Below are positions 8,989-17,645 of a stretch of 34,352 nucleotides of DNA, in pieces. Where the stretch lies: positions 1 to 34,352 of the forward strand of contig VGFR01000008.1 of NCBI GenBank assembly GCA_016868835.1, in the 5' to 3' direction. This DNA is from Bacteroidota bacterium (GTDB lineage: Bacteria > Bacteroidota > Bacteroidia > Flavobacteriales_D > Sanyastnellaceae). Every line of letters starts with the position of its first letter. Within the stretch, counting starts at the first letter, position 1. A model generated the notes under the pieces. That model had not been told where the DNA came from and ran no database searches. It worked only from the letters and a program-made list of their open reading frames with translations. Both the position numbers and the translations under genes were made by a program.

Positions 8989-10512
8989 GTGAACAAACTT
9001 ATCAAATCTGCCCTTATTTCAGTTTACTACAAACACGGTTTAACCCCAATTGTTCAACGTATGCATGAATTGGGAATAACACTGTACAGTACCGGAGGAA
9101 CTCAAACTTTCATTGAAGACCTTGGTATTCCCGTTATTCCTGTTGAAACATTAACGGGTTATCCCAGCATTTTTGGTGGTCGTGTAAAAACTTTACATCC
9201 AGGCGTTCTTGGTGGAATTCTCTACAGAAGAAATCATGAACAAGATGAAAAAGAAGCCGTAAAATACGGCATACAAGCCATTGACTGCGTTGTGGTAGAT
9301 CTTTATCCGTTCGAAGATACCGTGGCAGCCGGGGGTAGCGCAGACGAAATCATTGAAAAAATAGATATTGGAGGTATTGCTCTTATTCGCGGTACCGCGA
9401 AAAATTTTCAAGACACGCTCATTATACCTTCAGTCAATCATTATGCAGCACTACTAAATATTTTGAATGAACAACAGGGAGCATCCACATTGAAACAACG
9501 CAAGTATTTCGCCAAAGAAGCTTTTGAGGTTTCTTCTCATTATGACTCTGCCATCTACAATTATTTCAAGGGGGAAAACAACGGATCTTTAAGAATTGCC
9601 AATAGAAATGAGCACGTTCTTCGCTATGGAGAAAATCCGCATCAAAAGGGCAGTTTTTACGGAGATTTAGATGCCCTCTTCACGAAACTGAATGGTAAAG
9701 AACTTTCGTATAATAATTTACTAGACGTTGAAGCAGCGGTGCAATTGATAGATGAGTTTAAAAACTGCAACCCTACGTTTGCTATTTTAAAACATAACAA
9801 TGCCTGCGGCTTGGCAACACGCGCTAACATGGCAGAGGCCTATGAAGCAGCATTTGCCTGCGATAGCACTTCGGCCTTTGGTGGTGTATTAATTTCGAAT
9901 GGCACCATTGATCTTCAAACAGCAGAAAAAATAAACACATTATTTTGCGAAGTCATTATTGCGCCCAATTTCAGTGATGAAGCGGTTCATATTTTAAAAT
10001 CAAAACCGAATCGCATCATACTCACCCGGAAAGAGACTCCATTATTACAAACTTCGGTTCGCTCTATTCTGAATGGTTATTTGGTTCAAGACAAAGATGA
10101 TGCAACCGAGACGGAAGCTGAACTAAAATTAGTAACTGAAAAGGGATTGGACGCTTCAGAAATTAACGATTTAATTTTCGCAAATAAATTGGTCAAGCAT
10201 ACCAAGAGCAATACCATTGTTCTTGCAAAAAATGAAACTCTTATTGCAAGCGGAACAGGACAAACTTCACGTGTTGATGCATTAAATCAGGCCATAGAAA
10301 AAGCCAGACATTTTGGATTTTCTTTGGAGGGAACCGTTATGGCTAGTGACGCCTTTTTTCCTTTTCCAGATTGTGTTGAAATAGCAGATAAAGCTGGCAT
10401 TTGTGGTGTCATTCAACCTGGAGGTTCCATTAAAGATCAGCTGAGTATAGACTATTGCAATGCACATGGATTAGCGATGTACATGACAGGTGTTCGACAT
10501 TTCAAACACTAA
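8989..10512 (+). CDS. purH: Bifunctional AICAR formyltransferase/IMP cyclohydrolase, GTG start
   Basis: ALISVYYKHGL, STGGTQTFIEDLGIPV, GGRVKTLHPGVLGGILYRR, RYGENPHQKGSFYG, LKHNNACGLATR, SDAFFPFPDCVEIADKAGICGVIQPGGSIKD; GTG at 8989. Confidence 0.97.
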   Translation: MNKLIKSALISVYYKHGLTPIVQRMHELGITLYSTGGTQTFIEDLGIPVIPVETLTGYPSIFGGRVKTLHPGVLGGILYRRNHEQDEKEAVKYGIQAIDCVVVDLYPFEDTVAAGGSADEIIEKIDIGGIALIRGTAKNFQDTLIIPSVNHYAALLNILNEQQGASTLKQRKYFAKEAFEVSSHYDSAIYNYFKGENNGSLRIANRNEHVLRYGENPHQKGSFYGDLDALFTKLNGKELSYNNLLDVEAAVQLIDEFKNCNPTFAILKHNNACGLATRANMAEAYEAAFACDSTSAFGGVLISNGTIDLQTAEKINTLFCEVIIAPNFSDEAVHILKSKPNRIILTRKETPLLQTSVRSILNGYLVQDKDDATETEAELKLVTEKGLDASEINDLIFANKLVKHTKSNTIVLAKNETLIASGTGQTSRVDALNQAIEKARHFGFSLEGTVMASDAFFPFPDCVEIADKAGICGVIQPGGSIKDQLSIDYCNAHGLAMYMTGVRHFKH

Positions 10513-11324
10513 GATTTTTCGGACCAAATTCTTTTCTCAACCAACTTTTGTTTGGTTTTGAAGAATATGGCTGTGCTCTTTTCGAAAGACTCCGTGTAAT
10601 CGGAAACCCAGAAATGATATTTAGGTTTTTTCCCTGAAGTGCACAGTAATCCCTTTTTACCCAAAGTTTCTTTTACTGCGCTTGCCACTACAGATGCGCT
10701 GTCTATGATTTCTGTTTTCCCTTCATAAAAACGCTCAACCTCCTTTTTAATGAGCGGATAGTGCGTGCAACCTAATATCAAGGCATCTATTCCCTTGAAG
10801 GTTGGCTTCGCTAAATAATTATTGATGATAGTCTGAGAAATTTTGTTGTTAAAATATCCTTCTTCAATCATAGAGGCAAGTAGCGGCGTTGCATTCGATA
10901 GCACCTTAAGTTTCGCATTGTGTTTTTCAATGCGTTTTACATAGATTCTAGATTGAATTGTTCCCTTGGTTCCAATTACACCTATTTTACCCTTTTCATA
11001 GTGCTGGGCAGTGTAGGTTGCAACTGGATCTACTACGTTAATTACAGGCACGTGATTCGGAACTATTTTCAAAACCTCTTTGTAGGCGTGAGCAGATGCC
11101 GTATTGCATGCAATGACAATGGCCTTACAGTTGTTTGAAAGTAATAGTTCTGTTATTTTCTTCGCATAAGACCGAATACTCTCAGGCGATTTATCGCCGT
11201 ATGGAAGATGAGCGGTATCTCCGAAGTAAATAAACGATTCATTGGGCAATGCGCGTTGAATGGCCTTCGCTACAGTAAGCCCACCTATGCCTGAATCAAA
11301 AATTCCAATGGGTGTGTGACTCAT
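10509..11324 (-). CDS. murI: Glutamate racemase
   Basis: IGIFDSGIGGLTVAKAIQRALPNESFIYFGDTAHLPYGDKS, IVIACNTASA, LILGCTHYPLI. Confidence 0.96.
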   Translation of the reverse strand: MSHTPIGIFDSGIGGLTVAKAIQRALPNESFIYFGDTAHLPYGDKSPESIRSYAKKITELLLSNNCKAIVIACNTASAHAYKEVLKIVPNHVPVINVVDPVATYTAQHYEKGKIGVIGTKGTIQSRIYVKRIEKHNAKLKVLSNATPLLASMIEEGYFNNKISQTIINNYLAKPTFKGIDALILGCTHYPLIKKEVERFYEGKTEIIDSASVVASAVKETLGKKGLLCTSGKKPKYHFWVSDYTESFEKSTAIFFKTKQKLVEKRIWSEKS

Positions 11325-11347
11325 AAAAAAATCCCGAAAATCGGGAT
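11325..11347 (-). terminator. Intrinsic terminator-like hairpin downstream of ompH and immediately upstream of murI
   Basis: Minus strand ATCCCGA-TTT-TCGGGAT: perfect 7-bp stem at 11331-11347, then a 7-T run (11331-11325) leading directly into the murI ATG (11324-11322). Confidence 0.72.
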
Positions 11348-11354
11348 CTTCATT

Positions 11355-11894
11355 TTATTTACCGGTTGCTCCTGGAGCAGGGGTAGGGATTTTAAGTTCA
11401 ATTCTAAGTTTTTCAGTGATATCCTCACCGCCTTTGTAAAGCAGATTTCCAGCGGCTGCATCAAATACATAAACGTAGTTATGCGTTTTTGCAATCTTTT
11501 CAACTGCCTTGTTGAATTCATCAATTAATGGTTGCAATTGATCATCTTGAATCTTTTGTAATTCTGTATTAGCTGTGTTTTGAAAGTCAACCATGTTTTG
11601 CTGATGGTCTGCAATAGCCTGGGCTTTACTTTGCTTGATAGCTTCTGGCCATCCGCCTTGATTCACAGGCAATTTAGATTTGGTTTCATATTCAGCAACT
11701 TTGGTCTCATACTCTTTTTGCATAGCCAAAAATTCATCTTCAAAAGATTTTTTTGCATTATTTAATACTTTCTCAACGTCTTTCATTTGAGGCATTTCAG
11801 ATACAATTTGTTGACTATCTACATGGGCTAATTTCTGTGCGAATGTGGTCAAACCAAGTGTGCAAAGGGCTGCAAGAACAATTACTTTTTTCAT
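11355..11894 (-). CDS. OmpH/Skp-family periplasmic chaperone (copy 2)
   Basis: Signal peptide, KLAHVDSQQIVSEMPQM, coiled-coil centre, YVYVFDAAAGNLLYKGGEDITEKLRIEL; directly follows another OmpH-like gene. Confidence 0.9.
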   Translation of the reverse strand: MKKVIVLAALCTLGLTTFAQKLAHVDSQQIVSEMPQMKDVEKVLNNAKKSFEDEFLAMQKEYETKVAEYETKSKLPVNQGGWPEAIKQSKAQAIADHQQNMVDFQNTANTELQKIQDDQLQPLIDEFNKAVEKIAKTHNYVYVFDAAAGNLLYKGGEDITEKLRIELKIPTPAPGATGK

Positions 11895-11944
11895 TTTTAC
11901 TTATTTATCTTTTCTTCTTTCAATGACAGTACCAAAAATACGAA

Positions 11945-12574
11945 TTACTTTCCTTTTCCACCTCCGGTTTTTGGCTGGGTGCGATCATTTCCTCCTTTTG
12001 GGGCGTCTGAATCGTCTGAATCATCCTTATCACCACCCGATTTTCCATCTAGAGTTTCTCCTGGTTTCAATCCCATTTTTTTAATCACCTTGTCACTGAT
12101 ATCGTGCTTGGGATTGGTGTATAACAAATTTCCTTGTTCAGATCGGTCGAATACAACCATGAGTGCGCTTGTTGAAGCTACTTCTTCAATGGCCTTGTAG
12201 ATTTCTTCTTGAATTGGAGCAATGAGTTCTTCTCTCTTTTTAAATAATTCTCCGTCAAGTCCAAACTTAGATTTTTGAAGTTCCATGGCCTCTTTCTTTC
12301 TTAATTCAATATCTCCTTCGCGTTTCTTTCGCATGTCTTCTGTAAGCAAAATTTTCTCAGCTTGATATGCCTTTTCTAGCTGTAAGATTGATTCATATTT
12401 CGCTTCAATTTCCATTTGCCATTGAGCAGATAATTCATTGATTTCTTTTTGTGCCGCCTCATAAGCTGGAATATGTGACAAAATATATTTGGAATCTACG
12501 TATGCAAATTTCTGAGCATTCAGCGTAAGGCTGAATACTGCGATAATTGTAAGGAAGAAAATCTTTTTCATCAT
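11945..12574 (-). CDS. OmpH/Skp-family periplasmic chaperone (copy 1) with Gly/Asp/Lys-rich C-terminal tail
   Basis: MKKIFFLTIIAVFSLTLNAQKFAYVDSKYILSHIPAYEAAQKEI...LMVVFDRSEQGNLLYTNPKHDISDKVIKKMG; the ORF track extends to 12595, but MMKKIFF at 12574 is the better start and removes the bamA overlap. Confidence 0.9.
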   Translation of the reverse strand: MMKKIFFLTIIAVFSLTLNAQKFAYVDSKYILSHIPAYEAAQKEINELSAQWQMEIEAKYESILQLEKAYQAEKILLTEDMRKKREGDIELRKKEAMELQKSKFGLDGELFKKREELIAPIQEEIYKAIEEVASTSALMVVFDRSEQGNLLYTNPKHDISDKVIKKMGLKPGETLDGKSGGDKDDSDDSDAPKGGNDRTQPKTGGGKGK

Positions 12575-12584
12575 TCTGTAATTA

Positions 12585-15128
12585 TTAAAGTTCACCCATG
12601 TTCATACCAATACTGAAGTGGAATTGTCCGCGAGCCATATTCGGGTAATTGGGAAGGTCATCTAATCTCCATCCGTAATCAAATCCCAACAAACCAAACA
12701 TAGGCAAGAAAATTCGCAGCCCTGCACCGGCCGATTTATAAAGGTTAAACGGATTGTAATCTGTGAAGTCTGTCCATGTTCTTCCGGCTTCAGCGAAGGC
12801 CAATGCAAAAATGGTGGCTTGTGGATTTAATGAAATTGGATATCGCAATTCAGCACCGTATTTCGATATTACCGGGGCACCAACTCTATCACTAGGCATG
12901 GTCAAAGACAAATCATCGTATCCACGCAAATTCACTATTTCGCGACCATCGAGCATGAATCCACTTAAATACACACCGCCTAGATAAAATCTTTCAAATG
13001 GTGACGACCCCAATTTCTTATTGTATGTTCCTAAGAAACCGAATCCCACATGTGTATGCAACACCAACTTATTCGTCTTATGCTTATTGAGCGGAGTGTA
13101 CCATTTAGCAGTAAATTTCATTTTATAATATTCCAACCAGTCTACTTTGTCTTGCTGGCTCATGGCTTCATAATCATATGATTTCCCCATGAATTTTTCT
13201 CCAATAAACGTGTATGGTAATGTGCACTTTGTTGTCAATGTAATTTGTGACCCCCAGGTTGGATAAATATTATCTGAGATGGAAGTTCGAGCAAGGGTAA
13301 AATTAGCTGCTAGGTTGTTCGAATATCCATCTTTGAAACTGAAGAAAGAAGCATAATTGCTCAGGTTGAAGTGTTGGTATGAGATACCTGTTTGTACAGA
13401 AAACCAATCGTCTGGTTTTTGCAAGCGCTGTCCAAAAATCACAGACGCACCTGTCACTTGAAGTGATTGTCTAGCTGGATTCAATTCATCATCATTGATA
13501 TATTTCTTCTGTCCGTTCGATTGAACCGTGTGCGTTACAGATACCATTAATGAATTTGGTTTCTTTCCTCCCAACCAGGGCTCAACAAAACTTAAACTGT
13601 ATGATTGGAAAAACGTACCGTTACTCATTGCTCGGATAGACAATCGCTGTCCATCGCCGGTTGGAAGTGGAGACCAGGCTTCTTTTTTAAAGAAGTTTCT
13701 CATGCTGAAGTTATTGAAGCTTAACCCCAGCGTACCTACAACACGTCCACCGCCCCAACCACCAGAAAGTTCTATTTGATCTGATGGTTTTTCAGCAACA
13801 ACATATTCCAAATCAACAAGTCCTTCATCAGGTCTTGGATTGGTTCGAACATCAAATCCTTCTGGATCAAAATAACCCAATGCGTTCAATTCTCTCTGGG
13901 TTCGCATGAGGTCTGAGCGATTAAAGAGATCGCCCGGAAGGGTTCTAATCTCTCTGTATATGACGTGATCATTGGTTTTATCATTTCCAGAAACAGATAC
14001 AGTTCCTAATCGATACTGCTTCCCTTCACCCATTCGAATTTCAATATCAATGCTATCTGGCGGAACCAACGACTCTACAGGGTAAGCATAGAAGTTTAAA
14101 TATCCATCATCGGAATACAAAGAAGCAATGTCTCTTCCATTCTGATTCATGTTAATTCGGGTTTGAAGAACTTCCATATTGAAGACATCACCCTTTTTAA
14201 TGTTCAATACACTATCTAAACTTGAGCTTCGGTATTTGGTATTTCCAATGAACGAAATGTTTCTGAAGTAGAACTTGTTTCCCTCTTCAACCTCAATTCT
14301 AACTTTCAAACGTTCTGGGCTAATTCTATACACGGAATCTTTCAGGATTCGCATGTTGCGGAACCCCTCTTTGTTGTATTTATTTACGATAGCCACTTTA
14401 TCTTCTTCGTATTCTTCATCAATGAATTTCGAAGATTTGAATACTCTCCACCAGGCTACAGACTTGGTGTTTTTCATGGCCCAATTCAATTTGGCTGTTT
14501 TGAATTGTGAAACACCTACCCATTCAATTTCTTCAATTTTAATGCGATTTCCCCGCTCAATGTCAAACGTTAACTCAACAGAATTTGGAAGGTTATCATA
14601 AGGCTTTTCCTTGATACTTACCTGTGCGTTGTAAAACCCTTTCTCCAGGTAGTATTCACGAATGACATTAATGGCAGTTGCTTTCAGATTTTCGTTTGCA
14701 ACATTACCTGTTCTAATCTTCATTTTCTCTCTTAGATTGTCAGCTTCAGATTTCTTTATTCCGTCAAATCTAAAAACCCCAAGTCTTGGCATTTCCTTTA
14801 CCACAATAACGAGATAGGCGTCATCGCCTCGTGCTTCTGCCAATCGAATATCGATATCTGAAAAAAGCTGATTGGTCCATAGCTTTCTCACTGCGTCTGC
14901 AATTTCATCACCTGGAATCATGAGCTCTTGGCCCACTTGCAGACCTGCAAAAAGTTTAATGGCCTGTGGATCGGTAAACTCAGCACCTAGCACTGTAATA
15001 CCCGCTATTTTCATTTTCCGCGGTTCGGCATAATCTACATTGGTATTGCCTAGCTCAATTTGCCCAAATCCTTGCTGATTGATCAAAAATAACGCGCAGG
15101 TAACTAGGCAAAAGTGAATGAATTTCAT
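12585..15128 (-). CDS. bamA: Outer membrane protein assembly factor BamA (Omp85)
   Basis: Five POTRA-like repeats, e.g. GNTKYRSSSLDSVLNIKKGDVFN; beta-barrel with the VRGY-like motif NLRGYDD; C-terminal LGFDYGWRLDDL...GQFHFSIGMNMGEL. Confidence 0.94.
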   Translation of the reverse strand: MKFIHFCLVTCALFLINQQGFGQIELGNTNVDYAEPRKMKIAGITVLGAEFTDPQAIKLFAGLQVGQELMIPGDEIADAVRKLWTNQLFSDIDIRLAEARGDDAYLVIVVKEMPRLGVFRFDGIKKSEADNLREKMKIRTGNVANENLKATAINVIREYYLEKGFYNAQVSIKEKPYDNLPNSVELTFDIERGNRIKIEEIEWVGVSQFKTAKLNWAMKNTKSVAWWRVFKSSKFIDEEYEEDKVAIVNKYNKEGFRNMRILKDSVYRISPERLKVRIEVEEGNKFYFRNISFIGNTKYRSSSLDSVLNIKKGDVFNMEVLQTRINMNQNGRDIASLYSDDGYLNFYAYPVESLVPPDSIDIEIRMGEGKQYRLGTVSVSGNDKTNDHVIYREIRTLPGDLFNRSDLMRTQRELNALGYFDPEGFDVRTNPRPDEGLVDLEYVVAEKPSDQIELSGGWGGGRVVGTLGLSFNNFSMRNFFKKEAWSPLPTGDGQRLSIRAMSNGTFFQSYSLSFVEPWLGGKKPNSLMVSVTHTVQSNGQKKYINDDELNPARQSLQVTGASVIFGQRLQKPDDWFSVQTGISYQHFNLSNYASFFSFKDGYSNNLAANFTLARTSISDNIYPTWGSQITLTTKCTLPYTFIGEKFMGKSYDYEAMSQQDKVDWLEYYKMKFTAKWYTPLNKHKTNKLVLHTHVGFGFLGTYNKKLGSSPFERFYLGGVYLSGFMLDGREIVNLRGYDDLSLTMPSDRVGAPVISKYGAELRYPISLNPQATIFALAFAEAGRTWTDFTDYNPFNLYKSAGAGLRIFLPMFGLLGFDYGWRLDDLPNYPNMARGQFHFSIGMNMGEL

Positions 15129-15868
15129 TTAATAAGTTCTTCTAAAGTTTGTTCCGAAGTCTTCCCAAACCTTCTCTCTCTTGTTTGATAATCAAGAATG
15201 GCTTGAAAAAAATCTTCCTCTTTAAATTCTGGCCACATCACCGGAGTAAAATGAAATTCAGTATATGCAATTTGCCACAACAAAAAATTACTTATTCTGT
15301 GCTCACCACTTGTACGAATTAACAACTCCGGATCTGGAATACTTGCTGTTGAAAGATGCGCTTCTATCGTGGCACTGGTAATTTCTTGAACCGGAATTCC
15401 TGCGTTGGTTATGGATCTCACTGCTTCAACCAACTCCCATTTTGCACTGTAGTTCAATGCTAAAACAAGCACAAGTTCATTATTTTCTGCAGTTTCAGAA
15501 ATAACTGCTTTCAATTGCTTTCTACATTTTTCAGGAAGGTTCTCTGTATCACCAATGGTTCTCAGTTGAATCCCCCTCTCTTTCAATTCACCTAATTCTG
15601 AAATAAGTGTGCTCACCAACAAATCCATTAGGGCATCAACCTCTTCCTTTGGTCTATTCCAGTTTTCAGTAGAAAACGCATAGAGTGTGAGGTATTTGAC
15701 ATGGCTTTTACGTGCAGCTCGAATGGCTTCTCGAACAGATTCAACTCCGTTGAAGTGACCAAAAATACGCTCTTTCCCTTGATTTCTCGCCCAACGTCCA
15801 TTTCCGTCCATGATGATAGCAACGTGTTCAGGTGATTTTTCAAGGTCTATTTTCTGCAGTAAACTCAT
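15125..15868 (-). CDS. uppS: Isoprenyl transferase (undecaprenyl diphosphate synthase)
   Basis: HVAIIMDGNGRWARNQGKERIFGHFNGVESVREAIRAA, LTLYAFSTENWNRPKEEVDALM, PDPELLIRTSGEHRISNFLLWQIAYTEFHF. Start refined to ATG 15868; the track ORF extends into the upstream gene. ATGA overlap with bamA. Confidence 0.96.
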   Translation of the reverse strand: MSLLQKIDLEKSPEHVAIIMDGNGRWARNQGKERIFGHFNGVESVREAIRAARKSHVKYLTLYAFSTENWNRPKEEVDALMDLLVSTLISELGELKERGIQLRTIGDTENLPEKCRKQLKAVISETAENNELVLVLALNYSAKWELVEAVRSITNAGIPVQEITSATIEAHLSTASIPDPELLIRTSGEHRISNFLLWQIAYTEFHFTPVMWPEFKEEDFFQAILDYQTRERRFGKTSEQTLEELIK

Positions 15869-15885
15869 TGTAGCGCGAAGATACG

Positions 15886-16743
15886 TTATTTCCAACAGGT
15901 TGTGCCCTTCCTGTCTATGCGAACGTGAAGTGATGCCATGCAAAAAAAGTAAAGATCCTTTCTTCCTGGATCACCCCGCTGCATGCCTGTGTTATTGAAG
16001 TTTTCTTGGTTCAAAGCTTGATTCGCGAAATTGGCAGCAAGCTGCCCTCTTGAATTGGCCAATACTGTAGGATCTTCATAGACCGTAGAGATATCATCAA
16101 AATAATCTGTCCATGTTTTTCGTACGCCCCACTCCACCGATGCACCTATAAGTCCTGCAATGTTCCATTTCAACCCAGCACCAAGGGGAAGAGAAAATCC
16201 AGTAAGCTTGTATACTGGATCATTTCCTTCTAAACCTTGACCTTCTGTTCCAGCTGGTTGAAGCGAATGCCAGAATCCATTGTATTGCCCTTCTGGATTC
16301 ATATTATAAATGGCACCTCCGGTAAATAAGTATGGTGATATGGTGTAATTCGAACCAATTTGATAATTCAAAAAATTCAACTCGAACAAAACACTTCCTT
16401 CATAAAACCTATTTCTAAAATTCAAATTTCGATTTTGAATCCATGGATCCGGGCTGTCCTTATCCCAGGCTTCCACATTGCCATAACTTGCAGCGATACG
16501 CATGGACCACCTGTAATTGAAATTATTTCTATATCCCAAACTAGCCGCAACTTTCAAATCTGAACCAAAATGCGTGTAAGGGTTGACTTCACCGAGGTAA
16601 TAGGCAGTACCAAGACCAAGCACCAATTCTTTACTTCGTTCCTTGCCTTTCAACAACGCCTCATATTTTTTTTTCGGCTGAGCAGAAGCCGCGATAGCGA
16701 ATCCAACGAAGAAAAGTAGAACGAGTGTTAAATTCCTATTCAT
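15886..16743 (-). CDS. porG: DUF6089 / PorG-like outer-membrane beta-barrel protein (type IX secretion)
   Basis: Signal peptide, ELVLGLGTAYYLGEVNP, YRNNFNYRWSMRIAASYG, WGVRKTWTDYFDDISTVYEDP; located directly upstream of uppS-bamA-ompH-ompH, the neighbourhood of porG (PG0189) in Porphyromonas gingivalis. Confidence 0.72.
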   Translation of the reverse strand: MNRNLTLVLLFFVGFAIAASAQPKKKYEALLKGKERSKELVLGLGTAYYLGEVNPYTHFGSDLKVAASLGYRNNFNYRWSMRIAASYGNVEAWDKDSPDPWIQNRNLNFRNRFYEGSVLFELNFLNYQIGSNYTISPYLFTGGAIYNMNPEGQYNGFWHSLQPAGTEGQGLEGNDPVYKLTGFSLPLGAGLKWNIAGLIGASVEWGVRKTWTDYFDDISTVYEDPTVLANSRGQLAANFANQALNQENFNNTGMQRGDPGRKDLYFFCMASLHVRIDRKGTTCWK

Positions 16744-16744
16744 A

Positions 16745-17620
16745 TTAATCTTTCCGAATATCTATTCCCCAACCCATTTTTTTCCGGATGGTTCTGAAAA
16801 AATTTTGACCTTCTAATAAAATCATGTGCAGCTCGAACGGCGCTTTGGATAATAATATTTCACAGCCTGCATCCAATGTGTAACTTTTGCTGTCTATAGA
16901 GATTAAAATACTACCATTCCGAGTATCAGCCTTAAGTTTAATCGTAGACGTGTCGCCAACAATTAAGGGACGGGCTGTTAAATTGTGAGCGGAAATTGGA
17001 GTTACAATGAAATTTTGACAATTCGGTGTTACAATAGGCCCACCGCAAGAGAGCGAATACGCTGTTGAACCGGTTGGAGTTGCCACAATGAGACCATCTG
17101 CCCAGTAATTACTCAGAAATACATCATTGATACTTGCGTGAAGATTGACCATTTCATTACGGGCCGTGTTACTTACTGTAATTTCATTCACCGCATAAGG
17201 GAATGAATCGAAATCAACACCCTCTGCCTGAATTTGTATCAACGACCTCTTTTCAATTGAATACTCACTGTTTACGAACTGCTCAAGTGCATTATCCATT
17301 TCTTGAATATCTACATGTGAGAGAAATCCCAGCCTACCTGTATTTATTCCCAAAATAGGAACTTTTTTAGAACCTACCAGTGTTGCTGCGTCGAGGAAAG
17401 TGCCATCACCACCTATACTAAATAAGGCAAAGGCTCCCTCAAAATTTGAATCTTCTTCAAATGTGGTATGAACTGGTAAGATCAGCTGGCCATCAAGGAA
17501 TCGTTTGAAAGATGAAAAGATACACAGCGACATGCCTCTTCTCACCATTCGATCGAGAAGTGTTTGAATCACCGGTGCATAATCCGGTTCGAACTTTATT
17601 CCGTAGATGTAGACTAACAT
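16745..17620 (-). CDS. nadK: NAD kinase
   Basis: SIGGDGTFLDAATLVG, GINTGRLGFLSHV, VNEITVSNTARNEMVNLHASIND, DGLIVATPTGSTAYSLSCGGPIVTPN, PISAHNLTARPLIV. Confidence 0.96.
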   Translation of the reverse strand: MLVYIYGIKFEPDYAPVIQTLLDRMVRRGMSLCIFSSFKRFLDGQLILPVHTTFEEDSNFEGAFALFSIGGDGTFLDAATLVGSKKVPILGINTGRLGFLSHVDIQEMDNALEQFVNSEYSIEKRSLIQIQAEGVDFDSFPYAVNEITVSNTARNEMVNLHASINDVFLSNYWADGLIVATPTGSTAYSLSCGGPIVTPNCQNFIVTPISAHNLTARPLIVGDTSTIKLKADTRNGSILISIDSKSYTLDAGCEILLSKAPFELHMILLEGQNFFRTIRKKMGWGIDIRKD

Positions 17621-17645
17621 GTGAAGGGCAAAGGTAGGAAACCTA

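Noticed and set aside
11316-11528. Small ORFs 11316..11528 (+) and 11321..11524 (-)
   Set aside because: They are alternate-frame readings through the ompH 3' end and the terminator hairpin, with no plausible protein features.
12763-14601. Plus-strand ORFs antisense to bamA (12763, 13528, 14275)
   Set aside because: Shadow ORFs opposite a strongly supported Omp85 gene, with no upstream signals.
15869-15943. 25-aa N-terminal extension of uppS in the ORF track
   Set aside because: It overlaps the 3' end of the porG-like gene; the conserved UppS N-terminus fits ATG 15868.
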